From positions 992,001 to 1,056,000 of the forward strand of contig CAWJGO010000001.1 of NCBI GenBank assembly GCA_963842515.1: a stretch of 64,000 nucleotides of DNA. The letters are read 5' to 3'. The notes beneath the pieces were generated by a model. It had not been told where the DNA came from, ran no database searches, and saw only the letters and a program-made list of their open reading frames with translations. The translations under genes and the position numbers were made by a program. Below, piece by piece: positions 16,157 to 31,294 of the stretch. The DNA is from CADEED01 sp963842515 (lineage in GTDB: Bacteria; Pseudomonadota; Gammaproteobacteria; Steroidobacterales; Steroidobacteraceae). Within the stretch, counting starts at the first letter, position 1. Each line of letters begins with the position of its first letter.

Positions 16157-18085
16157 ATGAGTGCCAAGCCAGATTACGTCGTCAGCAAGCTGACGCGGCC
16201 CACCGGCGGAGCCGCCACGGGCGGGTTTGTAATCAATCTGACCTCGTCGACCACGCCCATGGCGTTGTCGCAGCCGAAGGATCCGACACTCGCTCAATAC
16301 ACTTTCTTTGTCAGCCGCCGCCGCGAAGACGGCCGCGAGCGCTTCCGCCTGCACATGGGTTATTTCGAGACCATGCAGGCCGCCGAAGAAATGCTGACCA
16401 TCGTCCGCGATGTCTACCCCGGCGCGTGGGCCGGCGAAGCCCCCGGCAAAAAACTGCGCGCCAACGCGCCTGCCGCGCCTGCCGCCGCCTCGAATCCCGC
16501 TGCATCCGTTCCTATTGCATCCGTTCCTGCTGCATCGGCTCCCGCGGCGGCTGCGCCGGCGAGGCCGGTTGCCTCGGGTCCCGCAGCCGCGCCCGCTCCG
16601 GCGGCACCGCCGCGCGCCGCTGCGCCACCGCCCGAGACGCAACCCGCCGCTCCCGAACCTCATCCGTTTGCATCGACTCCGCCTCCTGCTCCGAAGGCGG
16701 AGTTCGAAGAGCCGTTCGTGCTCAGCGATGAGCCGCCGGATTTCAAACCGCTCAATGTACCGGTCGTGCATCCGCCCGCGCCGCCGGTAGTTAGCCCGCC
16801 GCCGGCAGCCGCTGCCGCACGAGCCGCCACCATCAAGCCCGCGGCAGCCAAGCCGGCTGCGGCCAAGGCCGCGGCGCCAAAGCCGGCGGCAGTGAAAAAA
16901 CCCGCACCCGTGGCGGCCAGGCCGGCCGCCACCAGACCGGTCGCTCCCAAACCCGCCGCTCCCGCGAAACCGGTGGTGGCGGCGAAACCCGCGCCAGCCA
17001 GCGCGCCGGCACGGCCGCCGGCAGTTGCCCCGAAGATTGCGGCAAAAGTTTCCGCACCCGCTTTGCAGGCGTCCACTCCAGCGCCGAAAGTCCGGCCTCC
17101 GGAACCGACGGTGCAGATGCCGGCATTGAAGCCGGCGTTGAACGAGCTGATGTCGGCGACGCCCTCGCTCACCAACGTGCGCCAGGTCATCGAGGAGCTC
17201 GACGATCTCTCCGACACGCAGACCATCCGCCTGCTCGAGCGCCATACGCCATTCCGCGAAGGATCGGCCGAGGCGAACGTCGACGAAGCCATCCGCGTCA
17301 TCAAGCCCGAAGACGCGTCGTCGATGATGGCCATCAAGAGCGACGTGAAGCGCAATGCTCCGGTCCTCTTCGCCGTACAACTCGATTGGTCGGTGACGCC
17401 TTTCGACATGAGCAAGATTTCGCCGCTGGCGATTTTCAACGCCTACACGCTGTACACCACCGAAGCGAACCGCGAGGGCCGCACCTGGTACGGCCTGCGC
17501 CTCGGCTTCTTCAGCGACGCCGTCTCGGCGAAGCAGGTGGCCTACTACGTGCGCTCCGACTTCAAGACGGTCTCGGTCGTGCCCGTCACGACGATCGAGA
17601 AAGAACGTGCCAACGATCTCAATGCCGCGCGCAGCGGCAGTCACCGCGCCGTCAACGTCAAGGACGGGCCGGCCCCCACGCCGTTGTCCATGACTTCTTC
17701 GAACGCGAGCGGCATTTTCCAGCTGCTCGAGGATGACCTGCCGGAAATGATCGCGCAGGACGTGGACGGGGAGACCTCACCGCGATTCAGCAAGAGCACT
17801 GCGGCGCCGGCCGCGCCGGCCGCGAAGGCCACTCCGCCGCCGGCCGCCGCGCCTTCCAAAGCCTCCAAGGCCCGCAAGCCGGGCGCCCGCGGCGCGCGTC
17901 GCGATGCGCATGCGCAGGTGGACGAAGAGACACTCGATCAGACGCTGGAGATTCTCGGCGCGAACACGCTCGAAATCACCAACGACAGCTCCGGCGACAC
18001 CGGCGTGCGGCATCTTCGCGTCAAGGTGGACAAGAAGGGCTCGAAGTTCGCGTCGCTCATCGAGCGCCTGTCGGGCAAGAAGTAG
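16157..18085 (+). CDS. Large Ala/Pro-rich protein with two SPOR-like modules
   Basis: 642 aa. Two segments have the length and pattern of SPOR/FimV-like alpha/beta modules: residues about 45-95 (YTFFVSRRREDGRERFRLHM, GYFETMQAAEEML) and about 404-485 (LFAVQLDWSV, WYGLRLGFFSDAVSAKQVAY). Between them is a 220-residue Ala/Pro/Lys linker, partly histone-H1-like in composition, then a helical piece (VIEELDDLSDTQTIRLLERH). A second low-complexity stretch precedes a compact C-terminus (DQTLEILGANTLEITND). No signal peptide or membrane segment is visible, odd for a SPOR protein, which normally binds septal peptidoglycan. Stand-alone gene with 217 bp upstream in which I see no clear promoter. Confidence 0.65.
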   Translation: MSAKPDYVVSKLTRPTGGAATGGFVINLTSSTTPMALSQPKDPTLAQYTFFVSRRREDGRERFRLHMGYFETMQAAEEMLTIVRDVYPGAWAGEAPGKKLRANAPAAPAAASNPAASVPIASVPAASAPAAAAPARPVASGPAAAPAPAAPPRAAAPPPETQPAAPEPHPFASTPPPAPKAEFEEPFVLSDEPPDFKPLNVPVVHPPAPPVVSPPPAAAAARAATIKPAAAKPAAAKAAAPKPAAVKKPAPVAARPAATRPVAPKPAAPAKPVVAAKPAPASAPARPPAVAPKIAAKVSAPALQASTPAPKVRPPEPTVQMPALKPALNELMSATPSLTNVRQVIEELDDLSDTQTIRLLERHTPFREGSAEANVDEAIRVIKPEDASSMMAIKSDVKRNAPVLFAVQLDWSVTPFDMSKISPLAIFNAYTLYTTEANREGRTWYGLRLGFFSDAVSAKQVAYYVRSDFKTVSVVPVTTIEKERANDLNAARSGSHRAVNVKDGPAPTPLSMTSSNASGIFQLLEDDLPEMIAQDVDGETSPRFSKSTAAPAAPAAKATPPPAAAPSKASKARKPGARGARRDAHAQVDEETLDQTLEILGANTLEITNDSSGDTGVRHLRVKVDKKGSKFASLIERLSGKK

Positions 18086-18102
18086 TTTTCGACGCCGCCT
18101 CG

Positions 18103-18116
18103 CGGCAGCGCTGCCG
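18103..18116. terminator. Possible bidirectional hairpin between convergent genes
   Basis: CGGCAGCGCTGCCG is a perfect 14-bp palindrome in the 47-bp gap between the ends of the SPOR-like gene and the WYL regulator. There is no T-run on either side, so it is at best a weak terminator. Confidence 0.3.
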
Positions 18117-18132
18117 AATCGGGTACGGGTAC

Positions 18133-19104
18133 CTAGCGTGATTGGCGCCTGTGCCGCCGCGCAATTTTCATGGCCTCGGCCGCAATCGCCGCCCGTAGCT
18201 CCGCCGGCTCGAGCACTTCCATCTCGGCGCCCATTCGTAGCGCTTCGCGGACCGCGTGAGGCATGCGTTCAAACGGAATCCGAACTTCGGCCCAGGAATC
18301 CTGATGGGCAGGCTGCTGCGCGGCGGCCGCATCAGACGCGGAGGGATTCACGTCACGCAGCAATTGCCGGCCGAGCGGCGACAGCCGGACGCGCACAGTT
18401 TCGCTACGCAAGCTTTCTTCGAAATCACGCGCCGCGTTTGCCCAATAACGAGCGAGATCGAATTCCCGCGGACGCTTCCCGGGAAGCTCCGTGCTTTCGA
18501 GGGTGCGGATGGCGGCAACACGGTAGATGCGAACGGCGGCGCCGATTGCGCCTGCGATGTACCAGGCGCCAGCCTTCATCACCAGGCCGAGTGGTGTGAT
18601 CGTGCGTTGCACGACGCCTTTCCAGCTCTCGTACTTGATTTTTACCTGACGGTCGGACCACACGGCATCGGCGACTTCCCGCAGCGCCGGCGGCGGTGCC
18701 TGGCGCGCATACCAGGGTGAAGGATCGAGGTGAAATCGGGTGGCCACGCGATTCGCGAGAGTGCCCGTGCGTTGCGGCACGCTCGCCAGAATCTTGAGGC
18801 GGGCCGAGGCTGCGCCGTCGCCGAACCCCAGGTCGGCCGCCGCCTCGGCGACGCCGATGAGCGAGACCGCATCCGCTTCGTGCGATGTGAGGCCGGTAAG
18901 ATTGGTGCGGAAACCGCCGAGCAGCGCGAATCCGCCATGGCGGCCTTTTTCGGCGAAGACCGGCACGCCCGCCGCGCCAAGTTGATCTACGTCGCGGTAG
19001 ATAGTTCGAACCGACACCTCGAGCTCGCGTGCCAGCGTTTCGGCGCTCACCCGCCCGCGCACCTGCAGCAGGATCAGGATCGATAGCAGGCGGCTGGCAC
19101 GCAT
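18133..19104 (-). CDS. HTH/WYL-domain transcriptional regulator
   Basis: 323 aa from ATG at 19104 (a GTG three codons earlier is an alternative). The first 60 residues are a DeoR/HTH_11 winged helix: SRLLSILILLQVRGRVSAET, then LEVSVRTIYRDVDQLGAAGV and a wing at GRHGGFALLGG. The middle, about residues 135-215, is a WYL domain with the pocket variants KIKYESWKG and AGAWYIAGAI (YI in place of YLV/WYL). The C-terminal WCX-like part follows (VRVRLSPLGRQLLRDV). WYL regulators sense small ligands or nucleic acids. The genes immediately upstream on the same strand are possible targets. Confidence 0.9.
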   Translation of the reverse strand: MRASRLLSILILLQVRGRVSAETLARELEVSVRTIYRDVDQLGAAGVPVFAEKGRHGGFALLGGFRTNLTGLTSHEADAVSLIGVAEAAADLGFGDGAASARLKILASVPQRTGTLANRVATRFHLDPSPWYARQAPPPALREVADAVWSDRQVKIKYESWKGVVQRTITPLGLVMKAGAWYIAGAIGAAVRIYRVAAIRTLESTELPGKRPREFDLARYWANAARDFEESLRSETVRVRLSPLGRQLLRDVNPSASDAAAAQQPAHQDSWAEVRIPFERMPHAVREALRMGAEMEVLEPAELRAAIAAEAMKIARRHRRQSR

Positions 19105-19165
19105 GAGCTGCACAGCCTAATGCTCGGCGAGGTGGTGCGCACCGTCTGGCTGTCCGGCACCGTGA

Positions 19166-19753
19166 TCAGGCGCGTTTCCAGTTCATGATCCAGGTCTGCT
19201 CCCAGGTCTTGCCTCGATCGCGCGATAGCGCTTGGCGCCAGCGACAGGACGAGGGAGTGATCAGGTCCCAGACACCGACGATTTGCGACGGTTTGCCGTC
19301 CTCGTCTTCTTCCGAAACGAAGATGCCAGCGCCCTTTTCGAAACTCCCGGTGACACCCGGAGGCGTGAGCACACCGCTGCGCGCATTGACCCAGAAATCC
19401 GTCCACAATTTCTTTTCGACGTCGAGCAGGCGCAAGCCCATGCCACTGAAGCTCTTTGCGGGGATGCGCAGCTCCTCGACTGAGCCGACGCCGGCGAGAA
19501 TTTCCGTGACGGTGGCTTCTCCTTCGAACTCGATCCATTCGGCGGAGCCCGGTTTTGACTGGTGATGATGAATCCGCCACTCGCCGGTCAGGAAGGCGAA
19601 ATCACCGGGTTTCCCCGGAGTCGGTCTTGCGGGCCGTGGCGGAATCGGGTCGAGCTGTGGCGCGGCCGAATCGGCGCGCGCCAGACTGCTTCCGGCGAGC
19701 AACAGCGCGCCGGCAACGCCGGCCCCAATCAATTCTCTGCGTTGTTCGTCCAT
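19166..19753 (-). CDS. Tat-exported DUF1579-like protein
   Basis: 195 aa from ATG at 19753. The N-terminus DEQRRELIGAGVAGALLLAG has a twin-arginine pair before a mild hydrophobic stretch and an ARA cleavage site, so export as a folded protein is likely. The mature domain (FLTGEWRIHHHQSKPGSAEW, GMGLRLLDVEKKLWTDFWV, then WRQALSRDRGKTWEQTWIMN) matches the lipocalin-like pattern of DUF1579-type proteins, which often bind small hydrophobic ligands. It lies 89 bp downstream of the CurA-like gene and 61 bp upstream of the WYL regulator, all on the minus strand. Confidence 0.7.
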   Translation of the reverse strand: MDEQRRELIGAGVAGALLLAGSSLARADSAAPQLDPIPPRPARPTPGKPGDFAFLTGEWRIHHHQSKPGSAEWIEFEGEATVTEILAGVGSVEELRIPAKSFSGMGLRLLDVEKKLWTDFWVNARSGVLTPPGVTGSFEKGAGIFVSEEDEDGKPSQIVGVWDLITPSSCRWRQALSRDRGKTWEQTWIMNWKRA

Positions 19754-19842
19754 GGCACCGTTGTACCGTGGAAAGCCTGACACCTGATGGCAGGTATGCG
19801 GCCCACTTCGCCGGTCGCTCGCGATGGAGGCTGGCCGACGCG

Positions 19843-20889
19843 TCAGTTGTCGGCAACTCGCACTACGAGCTTGCCGAAATTGCGCCCCTCGAGCAGGCCG
19901 ATGAACGCCTCCGCCGCATTCGGCAGGCCGTCGACCACATCCTCGCGAACCTTCACCCTGCCATCGCGAATCCATCCGCCCATGTCGCCTCGGAACGCCT
20001 CGAAGCGTTCGGCGTAATGGTCGAGGATCATGAACCCCTGCATCCGTGCGCGCTTCTCCAGCAACGTCGATAACAACAGCGGCAGCCGGTTCGGACCTGG
20101 CGCCTGCACCGCGTCGTTGTAGTGCGCGATGAATCCGCACACCGGCACGCGGGCACCGACGTTGAGCAACGGCAGCACCGCGTCGAGCACCTCACCACCG
20201 ACGTTCTCGAAATAGACATCGATTCCATGCGGACAGGCGGTTGAGAGGTGCGCGGCCAGCTGGCCGGGCTGCTGAAGCGCACGTCGATCGAGACAGGCGT
20301 CGAAGCCAAGCTCCTCGATTGCATAACGACACTTGTCCGCGCCGCCCGCGATGCCGACGACGCGTGCGCCCTTGAGTTTGGCGAGTTGTCCGACTACTGC
20401 GCCCACCGCCCCCGTTGCGGCTGCCACCACCACGGTTTCAGCTGGTTTGGGCTGACCAATGTCGAGCAGCCCCACATAAGCGGTGAATGCCGGCATGCCA
20501 AGCGCGCCGAGCGCCAGCGATGGCTGCGTCATGTCACCGAGCGGGACGAGATCCTGACCGTCCGACAGTGCGTAGTCCTGCCAGCCCGCCTCGCCGAGCA
20601 CCACGTCGCCGCTACGGAACTCACGATGCCGCGAGAGGACCACGCGGCTGACGGTGCCTCCCGCGATGGGCTCACCGATCCGCAGCGACCGGGAGTAGAC
20701 CGGCGCGATCTCGTCCATCATGTTGCGCATGTAGGGATCCAGCGATAGATAGAGCGTGCGCAGCAGCACCTGTCCTTCGCCCGGCGCCGGTACGGCCGTC
20801 TGGTCCAGACTGAAATCCTGCGGCACCGGTACGCCGCGCGGACGCGAGGCGAGGACGACGCGGCGGTTGACGCTGTCGCTTTGTGCCAC
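19843..20889 (-). CDS. NADP-dependent medium-chain reductase (CurA / leukotriene B4 dehydrogenase type)
   Basis: 348 aa from a GTG 5 bp after the stop of the RND gene. The zinc-free MDR fold is clear: LRTLYLSLDPYMRNMM at the N-terminus, AAATGAVGAVVGQLAKLKGA as the nucleotide-binding loop, CPHGIDVYFENVGGEVLDAV and RMQGFMILDHY near the end are diagnostic of the CurA/PTGR family. It reduces activated carbon-carbon double bonds of enones using NADPH. Being directly downstream of the efflux pump suggests a joint detoxification transcript. Confidence 0.9.
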   Translation of the reverse strand: MAQSDSVNRRVVLASRPRGVPVPQDFSLDQTAVPAPGEGQVLLRTLYLSLDPYMRNMMDEIAPVYSRSLRIGEPIAGGTVSRVVLSRHREFRSGDVVLGEAGWQDYALSDGQDLVPLGDMTQPSLALGALGMPAFTAYVGLLDIGQPKPAETVVVAAATGAVGAVVGQLAKLKGARVVGIAGGADKCRYAIEELGFDACLDRRALQQPGQLAAHLSTACPHGIDVYFENVGGEVLDAVLPLLNVGARVPVCGFIAHYNDAVQAPGPNRLPLLLSTLLEKRARMQGFMILDHYAERFEAFRGDMGGWIRDGRVKVREDVVDGLPNAAEAFIGLLEGRNFGKLVVRVADN

Positions 20890-20894
20890 CGCGG

Positions 20895-23800
20895 CTATGC
20901 CGGCAACTGCTCGAGACGCGGCGGCACGGCCGGCTCGGCCTCTTCTTCGGTGCGCCGATGCTGTGAAGCAATCAGCGAATAGAACACCGGCACTACGATC
21001 AGCGTGAACAGCGTGCCGACGACCATGCCGGTCACGAGCACGATGCCGATGCTGTTGCGCGCCTCGGCTCCCGGGCCACTGACAAACACCAGCGGCAGGT
21101 GGCCGAACACGGTGGCGGCGGAGGTCATGAGCACGGGACGCAGACGGGTCAGCGATGCTTCACGAATCGCATCCATGAGCGAAAGCCCTCGCGCCTGCAG
21201 CTGGTTGGCGAATTCCACGATGAGAATGCCATTCTTGGCGATCAGGCCGACGAGTGTGATGAGCCCCACCTGGGAGTAGATATTGATCGTGGTGAGGTCG
21301 AGGAAGGTGAATGTGAGCGCGCCCGAAATCGCGAGCGGCACCGATCCCAGCAAGACGATCAGCGGATCGCGGAAGCTCTGGAACTGCGCCGCCAGCACGA
21401 GGTAGATGAGCAGGATGGCAAACCCCAGGGTCGCGGTGAGTGCGGCGCCTTCATGGCGGATCTGGCGCGACTCGCCGGCGTAATCGAGCGTGATGTCGGC
21501 ATCCTTGACCGAAGCAGCCGCGTTCTCCAGAACCCGCAGGCCTTCTTCCTTGGTCACGCCGGGCTGCACGCCGCCGAACACCCGCACGGCATTGCTCTGC
21601 TGGAAGCGGTTCAACGTGCGCGGCGCAGCGCTGGATTCGATGCGTGTGAATGTCGATACCGGCACCAGCTCACCGGATGGCGTCTTGATCTTGAGATCTA
21701 GTAGCGGGTCGAGCGTGGCGCGATCCGCATCGCCGATTTGCGGAATGACTTTGTAGCTGCGCTCGAAATAGTTGAAACGGTTCACGTAAGCACCGCCCAG
21801 CAGCGTTCCGAGCTCGCGCCCGACGCTGGCGAGGTCGAGCCCGAGATCGGCGATGCGCTCGCGATCGAGCACCACTTGCGCCTGTGGCAGGTCGATCTTG
21901 AGGTCGGTATCGACGTACAGGAACTTGCCGCTGCGCCAGCCGGCGCCGACGATGGCATCGGTGGTCGTGAGCAGCTCCTCGATGGAAGCGTCGCTCTGCA
22001 CGACGAGCTCGACGTCGTACTGTCCCGGTGTCGGCAGCGGCGGATCGAGCCGCGGAAACACGCGCAGTCCCGGCACCTGCGAGATCGCCGCATACACTTC
22101 GCCGAACATCTGCTCGGTGGAGCGCTCGCGCTCTTTCCAGTTCTTCGCGACCAGGCCGCCGAACCCGCCCCAGTTCGCGGTCAGCGACCAGGTGAAGTCA
22201 GTCTCGGGGAATTTCCTGAGCGCGCTGACGACCTGGAGGTGATCTCGATTGCTCTGTGCCAGCGTCGAGTCGGGCGCGGATTCGAAAAACAGGCTGATGT
22301 GGCTCTGGTCTTCGACCGGCGCCAGTTCCTGCCGCGAGTATTGATAGAGTGGCCACGCACCCACCGTAACCAGCAACGCGACGACGACGATGGCCCATCG
22401 GGCACCGAACGCGCCCTCGAGCACGCGGGCGTACGCCTGCCGCACGGAGTCGAAGCCGCGATTGACGAGGGCGGTGAGCCGGCCTTCTTCGCCGCTGGGA
22501 TGCACGAAGCGCGAGCTCATGACCGGCGACAGCGTCAACGCGACCAGGCCGGATACCACGACCGCTGCGGCGAGCGTGATCGCGAACTCGAGGAACAGCG
22601 AGCCGGTGAGGCCGCCCTGGAACGCAATGGGTGCGTACACCGTGGCGAGCGTGATGGTCATCGCGATGATCGGGCCGCGCAGCTCGCGGGCACCGACCAA
22701 TGCGGCTTCGATGCGCGACTTTCCCAGGCGCACGTGTCGTTCTATGTTTTCCACGACCACGATGGCGTCGTCGACGACGAGGCCTACCGACAGCACGATG
22801 GCGAGAATGGTGAGCAGATTCAGGCTGAAGCCAAACGCGAGCATCACCAGCGCCGCGCCGACCAGCGACACGGGCATGGCCACCAGCGGTACGAGCGCGG
22901 TACGCACCGAGCCCATGAACAGGAACACGACCACGGCGACGATCAGCACCGTTTCGGCCAGCGTCTTGGTGATCTCCGTGAGCGCATCGCGCATGAACAT
23001 GGTGCCGTCCCAGACCAGGCGCATGTCCATGTCTTTCGGCAACGTCGGGCGGATGCGCTCCATCGCCTCGCGCAGTCCTTGCGCGACTTCGATTTCATTC
23101 GAGCCGGGCAACGGCCACACACCGAGGTACACGGCCTGCTGGTCGTTGTACTTCGCGACCATCGCGGCTTCTTCGGCGCCGAGCTCGACGCGCGCGACGT
23201 CCGAGAGGCGCACGATGGCGCCACCGCGTTCCGCGACGATGAGATTCTGGAATTCCTCCGCCGCGCGCAGGTCGGTGTTGGCGAGCAGATTGATCTGCAC
23301 CAGGTTGCCCTTGGTCTGGCCGACGGCCGCCAGATAGTTATTACGCTCCAGCGCGGCTTGCACATCGCCGGGGGAGAGACTGTGTTCGGCGAGGCGGGTC
23401 GGATCTATCCAGATGCGCATGGCCAGCGCCTGGCTGCCCTCGTAGCTCACGCGCTGCACGCCCGGGAGTGTCGCGAGCTGAGGTTGCAGCGTGCGCGCCA
23501 GCCAGTCGGTGAGTTGCGGAACCTCCCGCTCGCTCGAGGTGAAGCTGAGATAAAACGTGGCGTACGGCCGGTCCGCACGCTGCACCTCGACCACGGGCGG
23601 TTCCGCTTCGGCGGGCAGTTCGGCACGCACCTGCTGCAGGCGCGCAGTCACTTCGGCGAGCGCATCGGTGCTGTCGTGGTCGAGCTTCAAGCGCACGGTG
23701 ACGGTGCTCACGCCGGCGCGGCTGGTCGATTCCAGATAGTCGACACCGCTGATCGCCGAAACCACGCGCTCGATCGGTGTGGTCAGGAAGCCGCGCACGG

Positions 23801-23975
23801 TTTCGGCGCTGGCGCCGGTGTAAACCGTCGTGATGATCACCGACGAGCTCTCGACGTCGGGGAACTGCTGCACCGGCAGCGTCGTCAGCGCACGGATGCC
23901 GACCAGCACCAGGATCAGATTGATGACGATGGCAAGAACGGGATGTTTGATGAAGACGTCGGTGAAGGCGCGCAT
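20895..23975 (-). CDS. RND multidrug efflux permease (HAE1 family)
   Basis: 1026 aa, standard length for AcrB/MexB-type pumps. Twelve transmembrane helices and two large periplasmic loops. The proton-relay aspartates are in GLVVDDAIVVVENIERH (TM4, around residue 401) and the matching lysine in GLIAKNGILIVEFANQ (TM10). The start FIKHPVLAIVINLILVLVG is typical of the MexF/MdtB-like branch. It exports toxic compounds in a tripartite complex with the adaptor 23 bp upstream; no outer-membrane channel gene is next to it, so a TolC/OprM-like partner must be encoded elsewhere. Confidence 0.95.
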   Translation of the reverse strand: MRAFTDVFIKHPVLAIVINLILVLVGIRALTTLPVQQFPDVESSSVIITTVYTGASAETVRGFLTTPIERVVSAISGVDYLESTSRAGVSTVTVRLKLDHDSTDALAEVTARLQQVRAELPAEAEPPVVEVQRADRPYATFYLSFTSSEREVPQLTDWLARTLQPQLATLPGVQRVSYEGSQALAMRIWIDPTRLAEHSLSPGDVQAALERNNYLAAVGQTKGNLVQINLLANTDLRAAEEFQNLIVAERGGAIVRLSDVARVELGAEEAAMVAKYNDQQAVYLGVWPLPGSNEIEVAQGLREAMERIRPTLPKDMDMRLVWDGTMFMRDALTEITKTLAETVLIVAVVVFLFMGSVRTALVPLVAMPVSLVGAALVMLAFGFSLNLLTILAIVLSVGLVVDDAIVVVENIERHVRLGKSRIEAALVGARELRGPIIAMTITLATVYAPIAFQGGLTGSLFLEFAITLAAAVVVSGLVALTLSPVMSSRFVHPSGEEGRLTALVNRGFDSVRQAYARVLEGAFGARWAIVVVALLVTVGAWPLYQYSRQELAPVEDQSHISLFFESAPDSTLAQSNRDHLQVVSALRKFPETDFTWSLTANWGGFGGLVAKNWKERERSTEQMFGEVYAAISQVPGLRVFPRLDPPLPTPGQYDVELVVQSDASIEELLTTTDAIVGAGWRSGKFLYVDTDLKIDLPQAQVVLDRERIADLGLDLASVGRELGTLLGGAYVNRFNYFERSYKVIPQIGDADRATLDPLLDLKIKTPSGELVPVSTFTRIESSAAPRTLNRFQQSNAVRVFGGVQPGVTKEEGLRVLENAAASVKDADITLDYAGESRQIRHEGAALTATLGFAILLIYLVLAAQFQSFRDPLIVLLGSVPLAISGALTFTFLDLTTINIYSQVGLITLVGLIAKNGILIVEFANQLQARGLSLMDAIREASLTRLRPVLMTSAATVFGHLPLVFVSGPGAEARNSIGIVLVTGMVVGTLFTLIVVPVFYSLIASQHRRTEEEAEPAVPPRLEQLPA

Positions 23976-23998
23976 CGGTGTCTCTATGCTTGGTTGTC

Positions 23999-25114
23999 TT
24001 ACTTGCCGGCGCGGGCGCTGCCCGCTGCCGCATTGCCCGCGACGGCTACCAGCGCCGCCTCGCGCAACTTGAACGAGCCGGATGCCGCGACTCGCTCGCC
24101 GGCCTCGAGACCCGACGCGATCACGACTTCATCGCCGGCCAGTGCATCGACGCGCACTTGCCGCAGGTGAGCGCGGGTGTTGCCGTCGTCGTCCGCGGCG
24201 AGCACGAACACGTGATCGCCGCCCGGGCCCTTGCGCAACGCGCTGGCAGGAATCACCACCGCGATGCGCGACGCACCCATGGGCACCTGCACGCGCACCG
24301 AGGCACCGGGCGAGGGCATGTGATCCTTGTCCTGGATGCGCGCACGGACCGTGGCGTTACGCGTGGAAGGGTCGACGCGCGAGTCGATCGCAACCACCGC
24401 TGCGGTGATCGGCTGCGCATCGGCAGAGGAAAACACCGATACGGTGACGCCGTTGCGCAAGGCGGCAGCCACCTGTTGTGCCACCGAGAAATCGACGTAC
24501 GCGGAATCGTCCACGCCCTGCAAGGTGGTGAGCAGCGTGCCTTCGTTGAGGTACTGGCCGGCGTGCACATCCGAGATTCCGATGCGGGCGCGGAACGGCG
24601 CGCGAATGGTCTTGCGGCCGATGATCGCGCGGGTGCGCGCGATCTGTGCCTGCGCGACGTCGCGTTGCGCGCGGGCCGCATCCAGCTCCATCTCGGCGGC
24701 GGCCCGACGCTCGACCATACGTTGCATGCGTGCGAGCTGGGTCTCGGCGAGATCTTTCTGCGCCACGAGCGCCTGCAACTCGGCCTCTTCAACCGAAACA
24801 TCGAGCGCGACCAGCACTGTGCCCGCTTCGACGATCTGGCCGGGAGTGAGCCGCGTGTGGCGCACGGTGCCGGCCATCTCATTGCGTACCGTGATCGAAC
24901 GCAGCGCGATCACGGTGCCGATGGAGGTGGTGGTGCGGCTGTGCTCGCGCTCCCGCGCTACCGCCACCGCGACTGACTCGGCCGGTTCGGTCTGGCTGGT
25001 CGCCGCGGCGTTGGTCTCTTCAATCGCGGCCTGCTTCCATGCGGCCAGCGCGACGCCCGCGCCGAGCACCGCGGCGATGAGGACTACGGACGCAGAAACT
25101 TTCAACTTGCTCAT
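23999..25114 (-). CDS. RND periplasmic adaptor (membrane fusion protein)
   Basis: 371 aa from ATG at 25114, supported by GGGAGAG in front; an in-frame ATG at 25129 lacks this spacing. An N-terminal membrane anchor (residues about 5-26) is followed by a barrel/lipoyl half-motif (IVEAGTVLVALDVSVEEAEL), a coiled-coil hairpin (LAETQLARMQRMVERRAAAE through AQIARTRAII), the second lipoyl half (IRAPFRARIGISDVHAGQYL) and beta-barrel/membrane-proximal domains. It links the pump to an outer-membrane channel. First gene of the pump operon; the 190 bp upstream should hold its promoter. Confidence 0.94.
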   Translation of the reverse strand: MSKLKVSASVVLIAAVLGAGVALAAWKQAAIEETNAAATSQTEPAESVAVAVAREREHSRTTTSIGTVIALRSITVRNEMAGTVRHTRLTPGQIVEAGTVLVALDVSVEEAELQALVAQKDLAETQLARMQRMVERRAAAEMELDAARAQRDVAQAQIARTRAIIGRKTIRAPFRARIGISDVHAGQYLNEGTLLTTLQGVDDSAYVDFSVAQQVAAALRNGVTVSVFSSADAQPITAAVVAIDSRVDPSTRNATVRARIQDKDHMPSPGASVRVQVPMGASRIAVVIPASALRKGPGGDHVFVLAADDDGNTRAHLRQVRVDALAGDEVVIASGLEAGERVAASGSFKLREAALVAVAGNAAAGSARAGK

Positions 25115-25304
25115 TCGCCTCTCCCACATGACCCCGCCGATGGGGAAACTTTGAGGACGTGTCAGGCTAGTGGCAGTGACGATCGCGCGGCATCGCCCGG
25201 TGGGATCAGGCGTATCGCGCCGAGGAGCGAGGCGGTCCTATCCCGTTTGGGGGAGAACGTTTCGAAAATCGCCGGCATCGGTTGCCGAAAGCCGGACTGC
25301 GCGG

Positions 25305-25604
25305 CTACTTCTTCCCGAACAGCGCGTCGAGTGCCGCGCGTGCCGCGTCAGCCTCACCGGTCGGTGCGATGTATGCCCCCACCTTCGGTTTGAAGTGATC
25401 GCAGAAATTCGCCGCCGTCTTGTCGCGCACTTCTTCGGCGGTGGGTTCGCGGCAGTGTTTGGCGACGCGCGTGTCGTACTCCACGCACAGGCGGCAGACG
25501 TGCAGCTCGGAGTGGCAGGCCTTGCACTCGTCGAGCCGCCGCAAAGGCATCGACAGCGCTTCGAGCGAGGCGCCGCATTTCCAGCAGGTGAGGCCGTGAG
25601 CCAT
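25305..25604 (-). CDS. Small zinc-ribbon protein
   Basis: 99 aa with eight cysteines. CWKCG, CKACHSELHVCRLC and later CREP and FCDHF provide enough Cys/His ligands for two zinc sites. No signal peptide, so it is cytoplasmic. Similar small proteins are widespread in proteobacteria without a known role; a nucleic-acid- or protein-binding function is only an inference. It sits between the end of the double UvrA gene (a repeat element lies between) and the efflux operon. Confidence 0.75.
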   Translation of the reverse strand: MAHGLTCWKCGASLEALSMPLRRLDECKACHSELHVCRLCVEYDTRVAKHCREPTAEEVRDKTAANFCDHFKPKVGAYIAPTGEADAARAALDALFGKK

Positions 25605-25683
25605 GGGTCAGTATTCTCAGGCGTAAACGCTACTAAAGAAAACGGTGGCGAAGCGCTCCCTGTCCACGAGCGTGAAAATCAGC

Positions 25684-25720
25684 TCTGGCCCCTTTTGCCA
25701 GCAAATGGGGTCTGACCCCA

Positions 25721-25722
<2 letters not shown>
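25684..25722. repeat. Palindromic dispersed repeat, copy A
   Basis: Contains the 19-bp palindrome AATGGGGTCTGACCCCATT (25704-25722) plus a GGCCCCTTTTGCCAGCAAA flank. Its reverse complement matches copy B (58385-58425) with a single mismatch over 39 bp. It overlaps the TAA stop of the double UvrA gene. Confidence 0.85.

Positions 25723-31294
<5,572 letters not shown>

Noticed and set aside
16800..17050. Histone-H1-like Ala/Lys/Pro repeats
   Set aside because: They form a linker inside a larger protein with folded modules on both sides, so they are not a separate nucleoid protein gene.
21738..24170. An 810-codon open frame on the plus strand opposite the RND permease gene
   Set aside because: Product is His/Arg/Asp-rich without any domain; the minus strand encodes a complete, motif-perfect permease. 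Long antisense frames are expected in GC-rich DNA.
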